64,000 bases of DNA from Cristatella mucedo. Its lineage: Eukaryota; Bryozoa; Phylactolaemata; Cristatellidae. The position numbers were made by a program, and so were the translations under genes. Positions 44,291 through 56,539 of this stretch are shown in pieces. A model generated the notes under the pieces. The model was not told the origin of the DNA. It worked only from the letters and a program-made list of their open reading frames with translations, and made no database searches. Position 1 is the first letter of the stretch; each line of letters opens with the position of its first letter. The DNA is taken from positions 1,896,001 to 1,960,000 of the forward strand of contig WPIO01000021.1 of NCBI GenBank assembly GCA_009760855.2, written 5' to 3'.

Positions 44291-44799
44291 AAACAGTTAA
44301 AAATGAGGTGACACATATCCAAGGCCTAACTATATTTGGTAAACAGTGAATTTCTGTGGGCCGCATCTGTAGCTGGTACTTGCCGACGATGTCTTCAATT
44401 CTTACAAGCAGTAGGAAGCTAAAGACGAGCTTAATGGGCTTTTGTTTATTTGTTAGGTCTATCAAAAAAGATGCATGCTTCTGCCCTTGAGTATACTGCA
44501 TTGACCACCCATCTGCATTGAATCCGGGAAACTGCATGGTTTCCAAGCGACCCATAGCTTTAGGCCCACAGTCTCACTCTCATTTTCTTTTTACTTATTT
44601 TAAATTAGTGAGTGAGCGTTTTTACTGCTCGTGAAGTAAATCTCCCTTACCAGGTGTAATTTGCAACTAGCAAATCGATACAGCCATACTCAATGCGCAC
44701 CTTATAGTTTCAAGAAAGCTACTGTAGTGGATATATATTCCAAAACGTTGCATTGATCTGCTGCCGCCATGCATACCTAACTTCATTAATATGTCCTTA
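44291..44799. other. no gene recognised
   Basis: The minus frame at 44244-44555 overlaps the LINE tail and shows no known motif. Confidence 0.4.
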
Positions 44800-46465
44800 G
44801 CCTCAGGTCATATCCCAGCACCGTTCAAAAAAGCTATAGTTAGGCCTCTTCTCAGGAAAGCGACACTAGACCAAGAGAACTAGACCAACAACCGCCCAGT
44901 CTCCCTTCTACCATTATTATCGAAGACACTGGAACAAGTCGTGGCAGACCAGCTGAACTCATATATCGAAACCTCACACATTGCTAGTAAGTTCCAGTCT
45001 GGCTTTAGAGCTAATCACTCCACAGAGTCAGCATTGCTTAGGGTGTACAACGACCTACTTCGGAATGCAGACATGGGTAGAGTGTCTCTGCATGTTTTGC
45101 TCGATCTTTCGGCAGCTTTTGATACCATCGATCACAAAGTTCTTCTAGAGCGCCTCTCATCTCACCTGGGCATCACTGGCACTGCTCTGCAGTGGTTCAG
45201 GTCCAGTGTCTCAGTGGGAGATTCCAGAGTATTGACGTGAATGAATAAAGATCATCTGAAGTACCTCTGAAATATGGCGTACCTCAGGACTCTTTGCTAG
45301 GTCCGGTTCTTTTCACGGTTTATACTCTGCCTCTTGCTGACGTTATTGCCAAGCACAATCTAGGCTTTCACTTCTATGCGGATGACACTCAGTTGTACCT
45401 TTGCTTTGATCCCTCCCAGCCTTCGAGCACCGCAAATTCTCTCAACTGACTTGCTGCATGCATTGATGACATCCGCACGTGGATGGCAGCAAATTTTCTA
45501 AAACTAGATTATGAAAAAAAAACAATTTACTAGTTATGGGCAAACCCATTGTGATTTAGAATTCGGAAAGGCTGACGCTCAAAATGGGCTCTGCCAGCAT
45601 ATCTCCTGTTGAATCAGCTCACAATCTAGGCGTCATGTGCAAAAGTGACCTCTCGTTAGACGACCTCATCAGCTAAGCAATCACGTCTGCCAACTTTCAG
45701 CAACATAACAATGCTAAAATGTGCGCTAGTTTAGATAAGGATACCACGTCTAAGTTGATTCATGCATTTGTGACATCCCATCTTGACTTCTGTAACTCAC
45801 TGCTTGCTGGCCTACTAGAACGTGCGATCAGGCGATTACAGCTGGTGCAAAATTCTGCAGCCAGGCTTGTCTGTCGTGAACCTCGCAATTGCCACATCAC
45901 ACCACTTCTCGTCCACCTGCACTGGCTACCAGTCAAGCAACGGATCGACCTCAAGGTTTTGTCGCTCACTTTTTGGTCACTTCTTTCTTTGGCTCCAGCC
46001 TATCTCTCAGATCTGCTCCCCCACCAGGGCAAGCATCGTACCACCCGCTTTTCGGAATCCAAAAGTTTTCCAATACCACGTACAAACCTCAAATCCTTTG
46101 GAGACAGTGATTTTAGTTAGTATGCTCCCAAAGCCTGGAGCTCACTACCGACTTGCATCAGAACATCCCCTGACTTGCCCACATTTAAAAAGAACTAAAA
46201 ACACACCTATTGAGGACAGCATTTAGTGGGTCCCTATGATTCGTCCTTCATGTGCTAATGCGTGCTGACACTGTACATGCTGCCACGATGCACTCTTGCA
46301 TGCTGATCATAAGCATGTCACCCTTAACCATGTTATTCAGGTTGCTTATCAAGCGTGATATTACTCACAGTTCAAACACGTTTCTATTTACAGCAAATAT
46401 AAAGCGCCTAGAAAGAAATCGGGTTCTCTGAGGCTGCTTTATCAATTTCATTATTATATAATTAT
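44800..46465 (+). mobile_element. LINE family A (CR1/L2-type), longest copy with RT
   Basis: Order of parts: RT finger motifs (RPVSLLPLLSKTLEQVVADQ, FQSGFRANHSTESALL), [33 protein letters not shown], catalytic [10 protein letters not shown] at about 45372-45401, ANFLKL, then the C-terminal region with LDFCNSLLAGLLERAIRRLQ, LHWLPVKQRIDLKVLSLTFW and FSESKSFPIPRTNLKSFGD. It ends in the 3' UTR, hairpin and ATT-rich tail. The endonuclease part is absent (5' truncation) and a handful of stops and frame changes break it. The lineage is CR1/L2-like from the FDTIDH and YADD context. Confidence 0.9.
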
Positions 46466-47764
46466 TATCAAGCTGTTAGACAGCTTATATGACCTACAGC
46501 AGATTAATCGTTGTAATGAATGGAAGATAAACTAAAGAAGTTTCAGACTGCAGCAGTTAGAGAATGTGTATGCAGTAGCATGATATAAATACCTGATAGT
46601 TTTGCCAATAGTTCACTATAAATTGATCTATTGTAAAACACTGCTTAAGGTTTCCGAAGGCTGGCTGGCAGAAATCGACCGGAATCAAGAAACCAAGGAG
46701 TCAAGGTAAAGCGGAAGCGAGGCGGAAGCGGCGTACCTATTCCCTAGAGACTAATCAGGAAGCACGAGGCTATGTTTATTTACGTTAACATTTAGCATAA
46801 GATTTTTCATCCGAGCAGCATTACAATTTGGATTAGCTTGCTGATAAAAATGATCAAATTTTGGAATGCTGCCTATTATCAATGTGGTCGCTGAAAATAA
46901 AAAGCCACCATCCTACTAAATTTACAACTTCAAAATAAATATTCAGAATGCCATTGCTACTTAATGTATCACCATCGCTTGACCAGGTGCAATACTGTAT
47001 AGTGTCGTCGGGATTCTACATTACACACTGATTCTCACCTAATTTAAGCTGCAAATGCCTATGCTAAGTGACACACTGCGTACCGTAGCACTTTAATTTA
47101 AAAGAGCATCGTAAAAATATTGCTGAATGATACGTGACATGTCTTGAAATCTGTAGTGGAGGTGCGTCTAGATTAAGAATCAGCCAATTGTTTGAGTTAC
47201 TCTCAAAGCAACTCTGGTTCTCTCAAACTTTAAGAAGCCCTAATAGCATCCTACCTAATTTGAGTGTGGTGTAGATCACTTGAAGTCTTGGTACCGCTTT
47301 GCTTCTACGTATTTTTCAAGAGTATACCCCATGAACCTTATGTTAACGCATTGCAGCATGCTAGCAAGCTTATTCTTGACATTATCTTCGTAGCACACTA
47401 AAGCACAATCGATGGCATTCATCATTAATTGACCTCGATCGCTCAACAGTCCTCGATTAAAAGCCGTTCATGGTCCGCTGGCCAATATTTCATTATGCGG
47501 TAAGCCATTGATTAATAAATCCCAGCTCCTGGTACGACACACCTTGGGGCTCATTTTCGTTAAAAAAATTAAAGCGACGCCGAAAGCGGAGAAAGCGTGC
47601 GAGCGTGTGGGTCGACCGCACCAGTCGTCGTGGAGCCTTTACGGGCTGAGCATATAGTGAGCTGTGGCTGGCCTAAAATTCGCCCCTCACGAGCTTCTGC
47701 CACGACTGGCTATCTATGCAGATAAATTTTAGAAAAATCTTAAATAGCTAGAACCTTTGAAAAA
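46466..47764. other. no gene recognised
   Basis: AT-rich to about 47500, then GC-richer. No motif on either strand. Confidence 0.42.
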
Positions 47765-47960
47765 GCTTGGTTGCACCAAGATGCTACAGCCTTAGTCGCT
47801 GGGAAGTGGTACCGAACTGACTGTGCTGCTAATCTGACCTGTCGTCAACGGTCTAGCTGCCATACCTCACCATTTTTGCCCGAGCTTCGCTGGCTGCCTG
47901 GCAAGCAAGAAATCGGCTTCAAGATTCTCAGAATGACTTCGAAATTTCAACAGAAGTTCA
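47765..47960 (+). repeat. worn LINE-like ORF end, divergent family
   Basis: Reads AANLTCRQRSSCHTSPFLPE, then LRWLPGKQEIGFKILRMTSK, parallel to [11 protein letters not shown]...LHWLPVKQRIDFKVL of family A but clearly different. An older or third LINE family. Confidence 0.5.
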
Positions 47961-48299
47961 GAATGGTCACTTCACTCACCAGCAGCGGTCCAGCTATCCT
48001 ACCTCTCTGCTCTCACAATGAGCCCCGGCGCCACCCCTCCTCATTTAATACCGTCATCTGAAGGTCTCTTACCATGAATTGAAATATTTTGGTGAGAGAT
48101 CTTTCTGCTGACATTTACCAAAAGCCTGGAGTTTGCTTTCGGCTATGGGTTGCGGTAAATACCTGCCATGGCATTGTATGCTAAAGGCTGTCACAATTAG
48201 TACCTCTGGCGTTGGTTCCACGTCTCCCCTCCGGGATCTGCAAGTAGAGTGAGTAGAAACTTGGAAAGGGCGTGGCATGCCCCAACCACTTGTTCGAAC

Positions 48300-51200
48300 T
48301 GAAGGGGAATGGCAAGCCCTATTTAGATAGCAGATGGTCGAGAGGCACTCTAGAGGGAATTTCTCAGCTCCCGCTTTGCTCCCGCTCGCCGATTGGGAGC
48401 AAAGGTCGGCGAAGGAGCGATGGAAATGCGCGGAACGTGAGACGAAAGAGCTACAGGAACGTTAGGAACTAGAGCAAAAAACTGTTTCGAAGAAGCTACG
48501 GGAAGGCGAGGAGCAGCAAACGATGGAGCGACGGGAAGGCGAGGAACGGGATGCATTGGAGTAACGTTAATGAAGGCAGTGGCAGGAGTTGGTATTGCGA
48601 ATTGTGAACAACGTCAAACGAGACGGCGTCGAAGAGGGAATTTCCGACAGGACCCGCAAAGATTCCGGGCGGGAGGCCATTAAAGGTGATTAAGCAGGAC
48701 GACGCAGTACTGTACTTGCTGACTTTCGAGTGGCTCAAGCGGGAGCACCGGGTTGCAGAGGAGCACTGGCCAGCCACATTGGCCCATTTCCTTTCCGGGA
48801 GCTCAGTATGCTAACCATGTACTGCCAAACAATGGCGGCGGGACCTACGAGATAGTGAAACCTGCGATATAATGAGGTGTGATATAGCACCATGAATCTT
48901 ACGGATGAGCATTTCGAGAGTCAATAAAGGACAAGAGGAAAACCACTATGCGTTCTCAGCCAGGCTTAGAGTTTACTATGAGAGGTAGTGCTGGGGCTGC
49001 GGAACAGTCGACCATGTACAAGACGCCTACATCCTTGAGCAGCTCGTGTAGACACTACTGAAAAAATTACAAATTTGGATGCGGCAACGACGCTCCAAAT
49101 CGAGCACGCAGGTTTACACCTTGCCAAAAACTAAGCGGCCGCTCAGGGATTTGGTGAGCTCAGAATTTAACTAGCACCCTAGTTCTGTATCGGCTTGATT
49201 ATTGAAATTCACTTTTGGCTTGGCTACCAAAGAAAGCAGCTAGGCCCCAGCAGCTGACTATGAATATGGCTGCAAGGCTAGTCTTCAAGTCCCAGCGGTT
49301 TGACCACGTGTCTCTTTTGCTAAAATAGCTAGGATGGTTGAGCAATGGATACGGAGCAAAGTTCTTACACTGACCCACAAGGCCCGCCACGGCTTGGCTC
49401 CTTCGTAACTAGCTGAACTGCTGCACCAGTTTCAGCCTGTTCGCTCCCTTAGGTCCTGTGTGGACAATAAGTTAGCTGTTCCATCCCTCGCGCTTAAAGA
49501 CCGTTGGCGACAGAAGCAGTAGCTCTGTAGGTCCTAGACTGTGGATCTCGCTTCCACAATTCTTACGCACAACAACTACTCTCCTGCTGCCGACTATGGC
49601 TCATCATTTTCAGCGGTCCCGAGCTACTACTTCCATGCTACTCACTACCTCAACTGCTCTCCTGACTCTGCTATGCTTCAAACTTTCTCTTTGTTGCGTG
49701 AGGCGAAGTCTGTTGGCTACTGAATGCGTACCGAAAGCCGCTTAGGCTGTGAGTGCTCTATACAAAACTCTCATGCGTAACACCCACATGATTTTTATGA
49801 CTTTGTGGAGTGACAGACGGATTAACAGAATATCAAAAGCCAAGGAGCCTGACATCAGTGCGGCCGAAAGGCCACCGGGGTTCTCTCATTTAAAGTGAGT
49901 ACGGCGCACCATGTTACATGATCCCCGTCAGGCAGCAAATTTTCTGATGCAAAGTACTAGTTATGGCCTACCAGTCAAGGAAGAGCCTACTTTTGTGGCA
50001 AAGCACACGTTCAGGTACAAGGAAGCAACGGATAGTGTAAAGCCAATTCGTGCATTGCATCGTACTCGACACGGGCTGCACGAGAGCGATGGTTCCAATT
50101 GGCACGGTACCGCCAGAGAACCTACTTAGGGACGCTAGGATGGCCATCTGACGTGTGCACGGCAGCTCAGCAGCGTACCAATTAGCACGCGTATGTAGGG
50201 AGAGGTGAATGAATTAACAATCCAGGCGGCGGCATCAGTAACGCGAAACCTACCTGAAGATGTGCTGCTCAGTACGGAGGCACCACAGTTCAAATTTCAG
50301 GTTGGCATGGCCTTATTGATCAGCAAGAGCCGGGAAGATGCACAAAGGGACTACTTGGTAACAACTAGAGCCCAGGCCAAGCTGGCTGTGAGGCTCGATA
50401 AGCTGAATTATGCCAAGCAACAGCAGCCAAGAGAGGAGCCAACGCCAGGAGAGGATAACTCCAAGCCTCGGAGCTGCTGCTAGGGTGTCAGTTCAATGAG
50501 CAACTCTTCCGAAGCGCAAGGGAACGTGGGAGACAGACCGGGTGAGACGGGTACGCAGAAGGAACCGCAAGACGGTACGGGTCGGGCAGCGGAGGAGGCC
50601 GAGCCTGCGGTCGAGCTCAGCCGCGAGCAGTAGATCGAGCTCCAGGAGTCTGACCGAACACCGGAAAGTAAGCGAAGGCTGCTAAAAAATAGCCCTGAAC
50701 CTCACCAGCACGGCTATTTGATAAATGAGGGAGTTACTTATAGGAGATGGACCGCACAAAGGGCATGTCAAGTGAAAGTAAAACGGCCGATTCGGCTATA
50801 AGCCTGTTGGAACAGGGCGACAAGACTAGCTTATTCTATACCGCTGGCCGGAAATCCGCGGAAGAACTGCCGACGGGGTTCTGAGGCTTTATAGGCCTTC
50901 CGTACGTTGGGAAGTCGAACGGTAGTGCAGGAGCTCCCTACCTTACTAAAGGTGTGATAGGTGTGTTCCAAAACCAACCAAGCGCATCGGCAAATACCTC
51001 ATTGGCCCGATCATCCGGAGCCGATCAAGCAAGGGGTATATCCTGGTGGTCTGCAAATGGGTGATTCAGTATCCGGAAGCCGTACAGCTTCGAAGGATTT
51101 ACGTAGCCATTTTGCCAGTTAGCTTGTGGATATAATTTTTCGGGTGGGAGTACCTGAGGATGATTCCAATAAATCAATGACCAAGCTTCACCGGGAAGTA

Positions 51201-51640
51201 GTTTAAAGACCTATACGGAATACTATGTATTTAATGCCTCCCTCAGGAACTGTTCCTACCACCACCAGACAGCTGCCCCTGTTGAAATGTTAGAATAGAG
51301 GATTTACGTAGCCATTTTTGCCAGTTAGCTTGTGGAAATAATTTTTCGGGTGGGAGTAACTGAGGATGATTCTAATAAATCAATGACCAAGCTTCACCGG
51401 GTATTAGTTTAAAGACCTATACGGAATACTATGTATTTAATCCCCCAGGAACTGTTCCTACCACTACCAGACAGCTGCACCTGTTGAAATGTTAAAGCAG
51501 ACTTTAAAAATCATGCTTTGAAATAACGAGGACCTTAGAGGGCGGTGACTGGGAAAAATACTTCATCGAAGTCTCTTCTTATGTGCATGGCATGAATTCA
51601 CTGCTTGCTCTAGTGTCTTTTAGCATGTCATAAGGAAAAT
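48300..51640 (+). mobile_element. Ty3/gypsy-like LTR-retrotransposon fossil
   Basis: Three parts can be recognised on the + strand, in order: a gag region with a coiled-coil-like stretch and a SCAN-like capsid portion (about 48390-49150), a protease-to-RT linker region (about 49860-50480, containing TRAQAKLAVRL), and an integrase core with its flanks (about 50960-51620). A LINE-B copy is inserted between gag and the rest. Flanking LTRs were not identified with confidence. The element is old and heavily broken, with well over ten interruptions and a local internal repeat. Confidence 0.7.
49165..49830 (+). mobile_element. LINE family B, insertion in the gypsy fossil
   Basis: 5'-truncated copy starting near ACTAGCACCCTAGTTCTGTA and ending with the family-B stem-loop GTAACACCCACATG and GAGTGACAGACGG. 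About 90% like the copy at 11015-11690 by eye. It interrupts the fossil, so it is younger than it. Confidence 0.85.
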
Positions 51641-53461
51641 AGTTGTTTATGCTATCCAGCGTATGACCTCTGATCTAGATGAGGTAAATGTTGATGTAAA
51701 TTGATATTTTTCACACCGAATTGACATTTTGATGATGGGCCTTCTGCAGTTTGTCCACACCAAAAGCCTAAAAATGGTTACCGGGTTCTGTCACCACCAG
51801 CCACACCATCTATGCAGTCTCAGCTAGAGATATTCCGTTTTCGCCAAGCTTTCCCTATACCATAGTTAGTGAACTTGTCTTTTTGCCTGTATTCTTCGGG
51901 CTTACATGTGCATGATTGAGAACATGTTATTGACCAGGGGGAGTCCTACTAACCGGAGGCCCCGAGCATGTTCTTGTATGTTTTTACTTACTGTACTACG
52001 TATGTTGCATGTGTGCTTCCTTTTACTTGTCTAAGCATGATCCTGGCGGATGATTTAATTTTGATAATTCCTCCAATTTTGAGGATTTTCAAAGCACTTG
52101 GATTCAGATTTACTTCTTTCGGGGCGGAGTTGCACATATAATGAGCTTGTATTTTTATACAAATTACTAATTTTGATCCTGCTCTTGGTCAGCTGGCTGA
52201 AATAAATTTAAGGCACCGTTCTCCGTCGAATCTACACGGTTGCGTTCTCACACGGGCTCCCGTGCAAAGCCAGTCTGCCAGAGCTTAGCTTCCCACTTGG
52301 TCCGCTCTGGAGCGCGTCTCAATGTGAGTTTTGGTGCGTCTTTTCTTGCTGCCAGCATCAGAATTTCAATAGGTTTTGCTGTATCAGTTGTTCAATCAAA
52401 TCAACAATACATTCACCAGACTGGAAACGAATACTCTGAGCGCTCTCGAGAAATTAGCCAGTCAAACCTTAAACAACCTCAAACCTTAAGCACCGCCGAA
52501 AGAGGGGATCATCAGGATTCTTTCCAGCCGCCACCGTCCTGCTCATTGCAAAATCTCGACTCCAGCCACCACTACAGCAATGATGTTGCTCTCTTATCAC
52601 ATTCTCCCGCAACTATCAAAACGTGGGACCTTCAGCAAGTGATCCTGATCCGTAATTGTGTGCCGGAAATGCAGCCAAATTAATAACCGATCAAATAATG
52701 CAAGCCTCTCGAGAACGATTATCTCAAGGGTGTATTTCAGTCATGAGCCGAAAGAAGGTCAAAGTGAGTGTCTCGAAGTTAGACTCACACTAGGTATTTC
52801 GTAGGCCTGCCGACTATCTGACAGTGGTTTTTGCAAGATGACGCGAGAATGCATTCATTTTTATGTTTTCAGCCGTTCAATTGTATTCAATTAAATCGTC
52901 AATGTGCTCCTTCACTGCTGATGAGTACTTAAAGGGCAGGCTTGGCCTAAGCTATCTCTGACGACAGCGAATAAGCGAGTAGGTAATAATTCAGGTATTT
53001 TGGAAATACTTGCTTTAGGCTTTAGAAAATTGCTCCTCGGAAATGCTTAATTATCTGTTGGATGTAGCACGACTCCATCTACACGACAGCTATCCTATGA
53101 CACCTCTGAAGGCATTGCGCCTAAAGTTTGTAGTAAGATCTACTCCAAAACGGGTGAGGAATATAAGCAGTGTGGAGATTCAAGCTGGTGAATATTGGGT
53201 ACCTGTTTAATCGAAAATAATCTGGCTTGCAATTACCGCCTTGTACAAACACTTTTTTCGCCGTCAAACTTGATATATAAAATTTACATAATCATATATT
53301 GGCGCTTATAATTGAGTTTTAGTCAGCTGGGCACACTGGGCTGTTTACAGTGGTACCTTCTTCTCCACTCTGGGTGTTTTACCGAAGAACAGCGAGCCCA
53401 TTCTAAGACTTTCGTACTCTCTGAGGCTAGGGTCGACCAGCATGGCCACTTGCTTTCGTAT
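51641..53461. other. no gene recognised; possible 3' end of the gypsy fossil
   Basis: An AATAAA lies near 52200, after an AT-rich stretch. One + frame is open at 52240-52683 but begins at a TTG codon and has no motif. It may include the worn 3' LTR of the upstream fossil, but no matching 5' copy was found. Confidence 0.35.
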
Positions 53462-54666
53462 TGTAACACCGAAGGCTCGGCGGAGTAGGCTTAACCTGCC
53501 GCTTACCTAGCGGCGTAACTTGGCGCCTGATGCTGTTCGGTGCGCGTCTACGCGCAAAAAGCTGGCCGCCACGAAACGAGTGTTTCTGGCGATGACCTAC
53601 TTATCGTTACTAAAGGGGTCGTGAGTCCGCGGCGTGAATTGGAAGGCGAGACACACAAGTTGGGGATATTACTTAGCTTTATTCGCAAGCGCACAGAGTC
53701 GCTGCCCGCCCAGCATTATCTCCACACTCCCCACACGCTCCCAACAGCACATGCACTTTGCGGAGGGAATACGTCCCCCGCACTTAGGCTACCTAAGTCT
53801 ATTGTGGGGAACTACCCAAATAGGACGAGACGCCCGAACCGGAGCCTGGACCCTGACTGAAGAACTAGGGCTACGCTTTCACCTTACGGCAGGAATACCT
53901 CATGCACTACACCAAGCACTCTTGCGGAGGAAACACGTCTCCACACTTAGGCTACTTACATCTCTAGTGGGTACGACCCAAGTAGACGGAGTCCGAACCG
54001 GAGCCTAGACCCTGACCGGAGAACTAGGGCTCCACTTCCACCTTACTGCAGGAATACCTCCCACATTACACCAAGCACTCTGGCGAGACCACGTGCACGC
54101 GCGCACACACGAAACACGGAAAAAACACAAAAATGCGAGCACGGGCGCTATACGACCGTCTTCGGTGGCGTCCACTGAATCCTCCTGGCGCTGTCTCGTC
54201 CTTTTTCTCAATGGCCGGCGAACAGCCCGCCCTCCTCCCTCGCTTTCTGAGAAACGAGTCCGGCAACTACCGGCGACGGCGTCGAGACAGAGCCGAAGAT
54301 GAAGAAGAGGCTTAATGAGCGTCGCCCTATCATTATATAACTAGCTGGGACAATGGGGTTGACACTCCAGACATTATCAATCACCTCAGCGACCTCTGCA
54401 TCCCCTTGCAGACAGCTCGAGAACGCCGATGCTCTTCACCCACTACTTTTGTTTTCACGGAAACTGTATAGCAAATCTAGATTGGCTGGCCGCGACATCG
54501 ACCTTGGGCAAGCGCTACACTATTCTCAAATTGCTAGCAGGAACTATAACGTTGACACTCTAACCAATATCAATCACCTCAGCGACCTCTGCGTCCGCTT
54601 GAGGTATTTTCCTGCTGAGCAATACTCAAGCACTCTAAAACTGAGTGAGGCCGGCTCCGTGCTACA
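53462..54666. mobile_element. LTR-like element, copy 2 (solo, upstream of the GPCR gene)
   Basis: 1205-bp block with ends TGTAAC and CTACA, flanked by GTAT and TTAT. It matches 26403-27455 end to end. The difference in length comes mainly from an extra tandem unit of about 165 bp starting near 53930 and an 18-bp stretch near 53550. Near the 3' side the words CACCTCAGCGACCTCTGC occur twice, about 190 bp apart. A TATATAA box lies at about 54335-54345. It ends about 320 bp upstream of the receptor ATG. Confidence 0.6.
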
Positions 54667-54939
54667 TTATGGCTTCCTGCGATTGGCAGAATGAGCGTGT
54701 CTTCTCCATTAGTGTGGTCGCAGACGTCGAAATGCCTTTTGCCAAATGCCCGCTGACCGGTTAAGTTTTCATTGCAGATGAAGCCCATCGCAAGGTTGCA
54801 CTTGATTCTTAACGCATTCTCATCGCCATTTTGATATTGGTGAGTCTGGGCAGTCACGCGCAAGGCAGAAGACAGTACAAAACACGACAATCGATAAAAC
54901 ATCAGTGTTGCCAGCCTTGCTGACCTAGCAGCGAAGAGT

Positions 54940-54951
54940 ATGAGCTACTGA
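54940..54951 (+). promoter_or_regulatory. short upstream ORF before the GPCR start
   Basis: ATG AGC TAC TGA, a three-codon ORF ending 33 bp before the receptor ATG. Relevant only if the transcript starts upstream of it. Confidence 0.35.
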
Positions 54952-54984
54952 ACAGTGGTGCACTTTGACGAGAGCCCGGACGAC

Positions 54985-56382
54985 ATGGGGGTGCACGGAA
55001 CTCCTACATCGAAAGCTTCTACTGTGCTCTCTCCTCAGGTAGCGGACGTCGATGTCGACGCGGTGCTCGTGGTGGTGCTGGGTGGCTTTGGCATCGCCAT
55101 CAGCTGCATCGGCGTTGCAGCCAACGCCGTGCTGCTGCTAGCTGCTCTTTCCTCGAGCTGCCGCAACCGCGGGCTTCGGCTGGGACTAATCAACCTGTCA
55201 GCTGCCAGCTTCTTGGCTGTCCTTGCTATCGCAGCGCTGCTAGCATTCGATATTCACTCCGTCACGGCCAAGCACTGGGAGAGCGCAGACGAGGCGAGCA
55301 CGTATCGTCGAGAATGGTGCACGAACGAAGTGCTCCGCTACGTCTTCACCGTTGGCAGCGACGCCAGCCTGTACACACTGGCTTTCCTCGCCGTTCAGCA
55401 GTTCGCCGCCATTCGGTGGCCGTTGGCCTACGCCGAGGGCACGTCGAAGCGCAGCTGCCGCGCGGCGCTCACCTTTGCCTGGGCAGCCGGCGTTGCCAAC
55501 GGTTTCGCCAGTGCCGCGGTCGTCGCCACGGCGACGAGCGGCCATCCCAACTCTGACCTGTGGCCGACCAAGGGCACGACCCGCTTCTGCTACCAGCTGG
55601 TGTTGTTCAATGCCAGAGACTCGGCTGGCCGCCTCAAGTACTCGTTCGGGCAAGCCGAGAGTGGTCTCGCCCTCCTTCTGCTCAGCCTCGCTCTGCACTG
55701 CTGCGCTGTCACTGCGATCTCCTTCTCGTACGGCTACATCGTGGTAGTAATCGGTCGGAGCTTCCGAAGCGCTGCACCCGCTGGCAGGGCGTCAGCTCTA
55801 GCCACAGTGGCCAACCGGCGACAGTCGCGACATCGAGCAGCAGGTGTCATGGCCCTTGTCACCACGCTCCAGCTGGCCTGCTACTTGCCACTGTTCGTCT
55901 ACCTGACCTTGCAGCAGCAGGGTCAGATTGAGCTGACGGATAGTGTGGCTCCTATAGCTCTGTGGTGCTTGCTAGCCACTGCCATGGTTGCGGACCCCAT
56001 CATCTACACGTGTCGCCTGGAGAGCATGCGTAGGGGTGCCGCAAGGATTGTCTCGAGATGTTTCCCTAGAGTGGTCGGACGGAAGTCTCAGCGGCCGCTT
56101 CGCAGTAGCGTCATTTCTCGGATCAGCACGGCCGGTACTGGGGGCTCGTCTGCCATACCGGCAAGCCCCAAGCAAGTTTCCCGAAGCCGTACTCCTGCGC
56201 CGGGCCAGCACGACGGGCCGGCCCGCTTTTCCAGCGTCAGCCTACTGGGCGGTGAGGCTTCTCACTCAGCCGCTGCGCTGGCCGCTCAACAGAGCGGTCA
56301 GTCCGGGCCATTTCGAGCTAACGCGGCGACTGGTTCATCGCAGCAGCGCTTTCTATCCGCTGAAGCGAACTGCGAAAGTTGA
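54985..56382 (+). CDS. class-A (rhodopsin-like) GPCR, orphan, single exon
   Basis: 465 residues from the first in-frame ATG. The frame opens at 54952 after a TGA, and the earlier codon at 54955 is GTG. Seven hydrophobic segments are visible: about 27-55 (GVAAN, N1.50), 66-88 (NLSAAS), 116-140, 158-180, 225-258, 290-312 and 325-345. Cys112 before helix 3 and the Cys of TTRFCYQ in loop 2 can form the usual disulfide. The DRY motif is QQF, but the following AAIRWPLAY keeps the class-A pattern. Asp2.50 is Ser75. NPxxY is DPIIY, followed by helix-8-like LESMRRGAARI. A long Ser/Pro-rich tail follows. The ligand cannot be predicted. No intron is seen, though an untranslated 5' exon is possible. GC-rich codon use contrasts with the surroundings. 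Confidence 0.85.
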   Translation: MGVHGTPTSKASTVLSPQVADVDVDAVLVVVLGGFGIAISCIGVAANAVLLLAALSSSCRNRGLRLGLINLSAASFLAVLAIAALLAFDIHSVTAKHWESADEASTYRREWCTNEVLRYVFTVGSDASLYTLAFLAVQQFAAIRWPLAYAEGTSKRSCRAALTFAWAAGVANGFASAAVVATATSGHPNSDLWPTKGTTRFCYQLVLFNARDSAGRLKYSFGQAESGLALLLLSLALHCCAVTAISFSYGYIVVVIGRSFRSAAPAGRASALATVANRRQSRHRAAGVMALVTTLQLACYLPLFVYLTLQQQGQIELTDSVAPIALWCLLATAMVADPIIYTCRLESMRRGAARIVSRCFPRVVGRKSQRPLRSSVISRISTAGTGGSSAIPASPKQVSRSRTPAPGQHDGPARFSSVSLLGGEASHSAAALAAQQSGQSGPFRANAATGSSQQRFLSAEANCES

Positions 56383-56528
56383 GCAAGCCGAGTGGCGTAC
56401 GTGCTCTGGTCAAGTCGATCACTCTGCCACCATTCATGATTACTTTCGAAGATTGGTCGACTAAAGACAAGACACACGACGGCTAGATTGCTGCGCAGGT
56501 AATATTTTCGGCACAATTAAGAATGGCT

Positions 56529-56534
56529 AATAAA
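56529..56534 (+). terminator. poly-A signal of the GPCR gene
   Basis: AATAAA 147 bp after the TGA stop. Confidence 0.55.
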
Positions 56535-56539
56535 TGCTG

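Noticed and set aside
52240-52683. 147-codon frame as a gene
   Set aside because: Starts at TTG, has no domain, and follows an AATAAA near a retroelement fossil.
54955-54984. Upstream start (GTG) for the receptor
   Set aside because: GTG is not a usual start in animal nuclear genes; the first ATG in frame is at 54985.
55240-55698. 152-codon minus-strand frame inside the receptor gene
   Set aside because: Antisense shadow of the GC-rich receptor gene; no motif.
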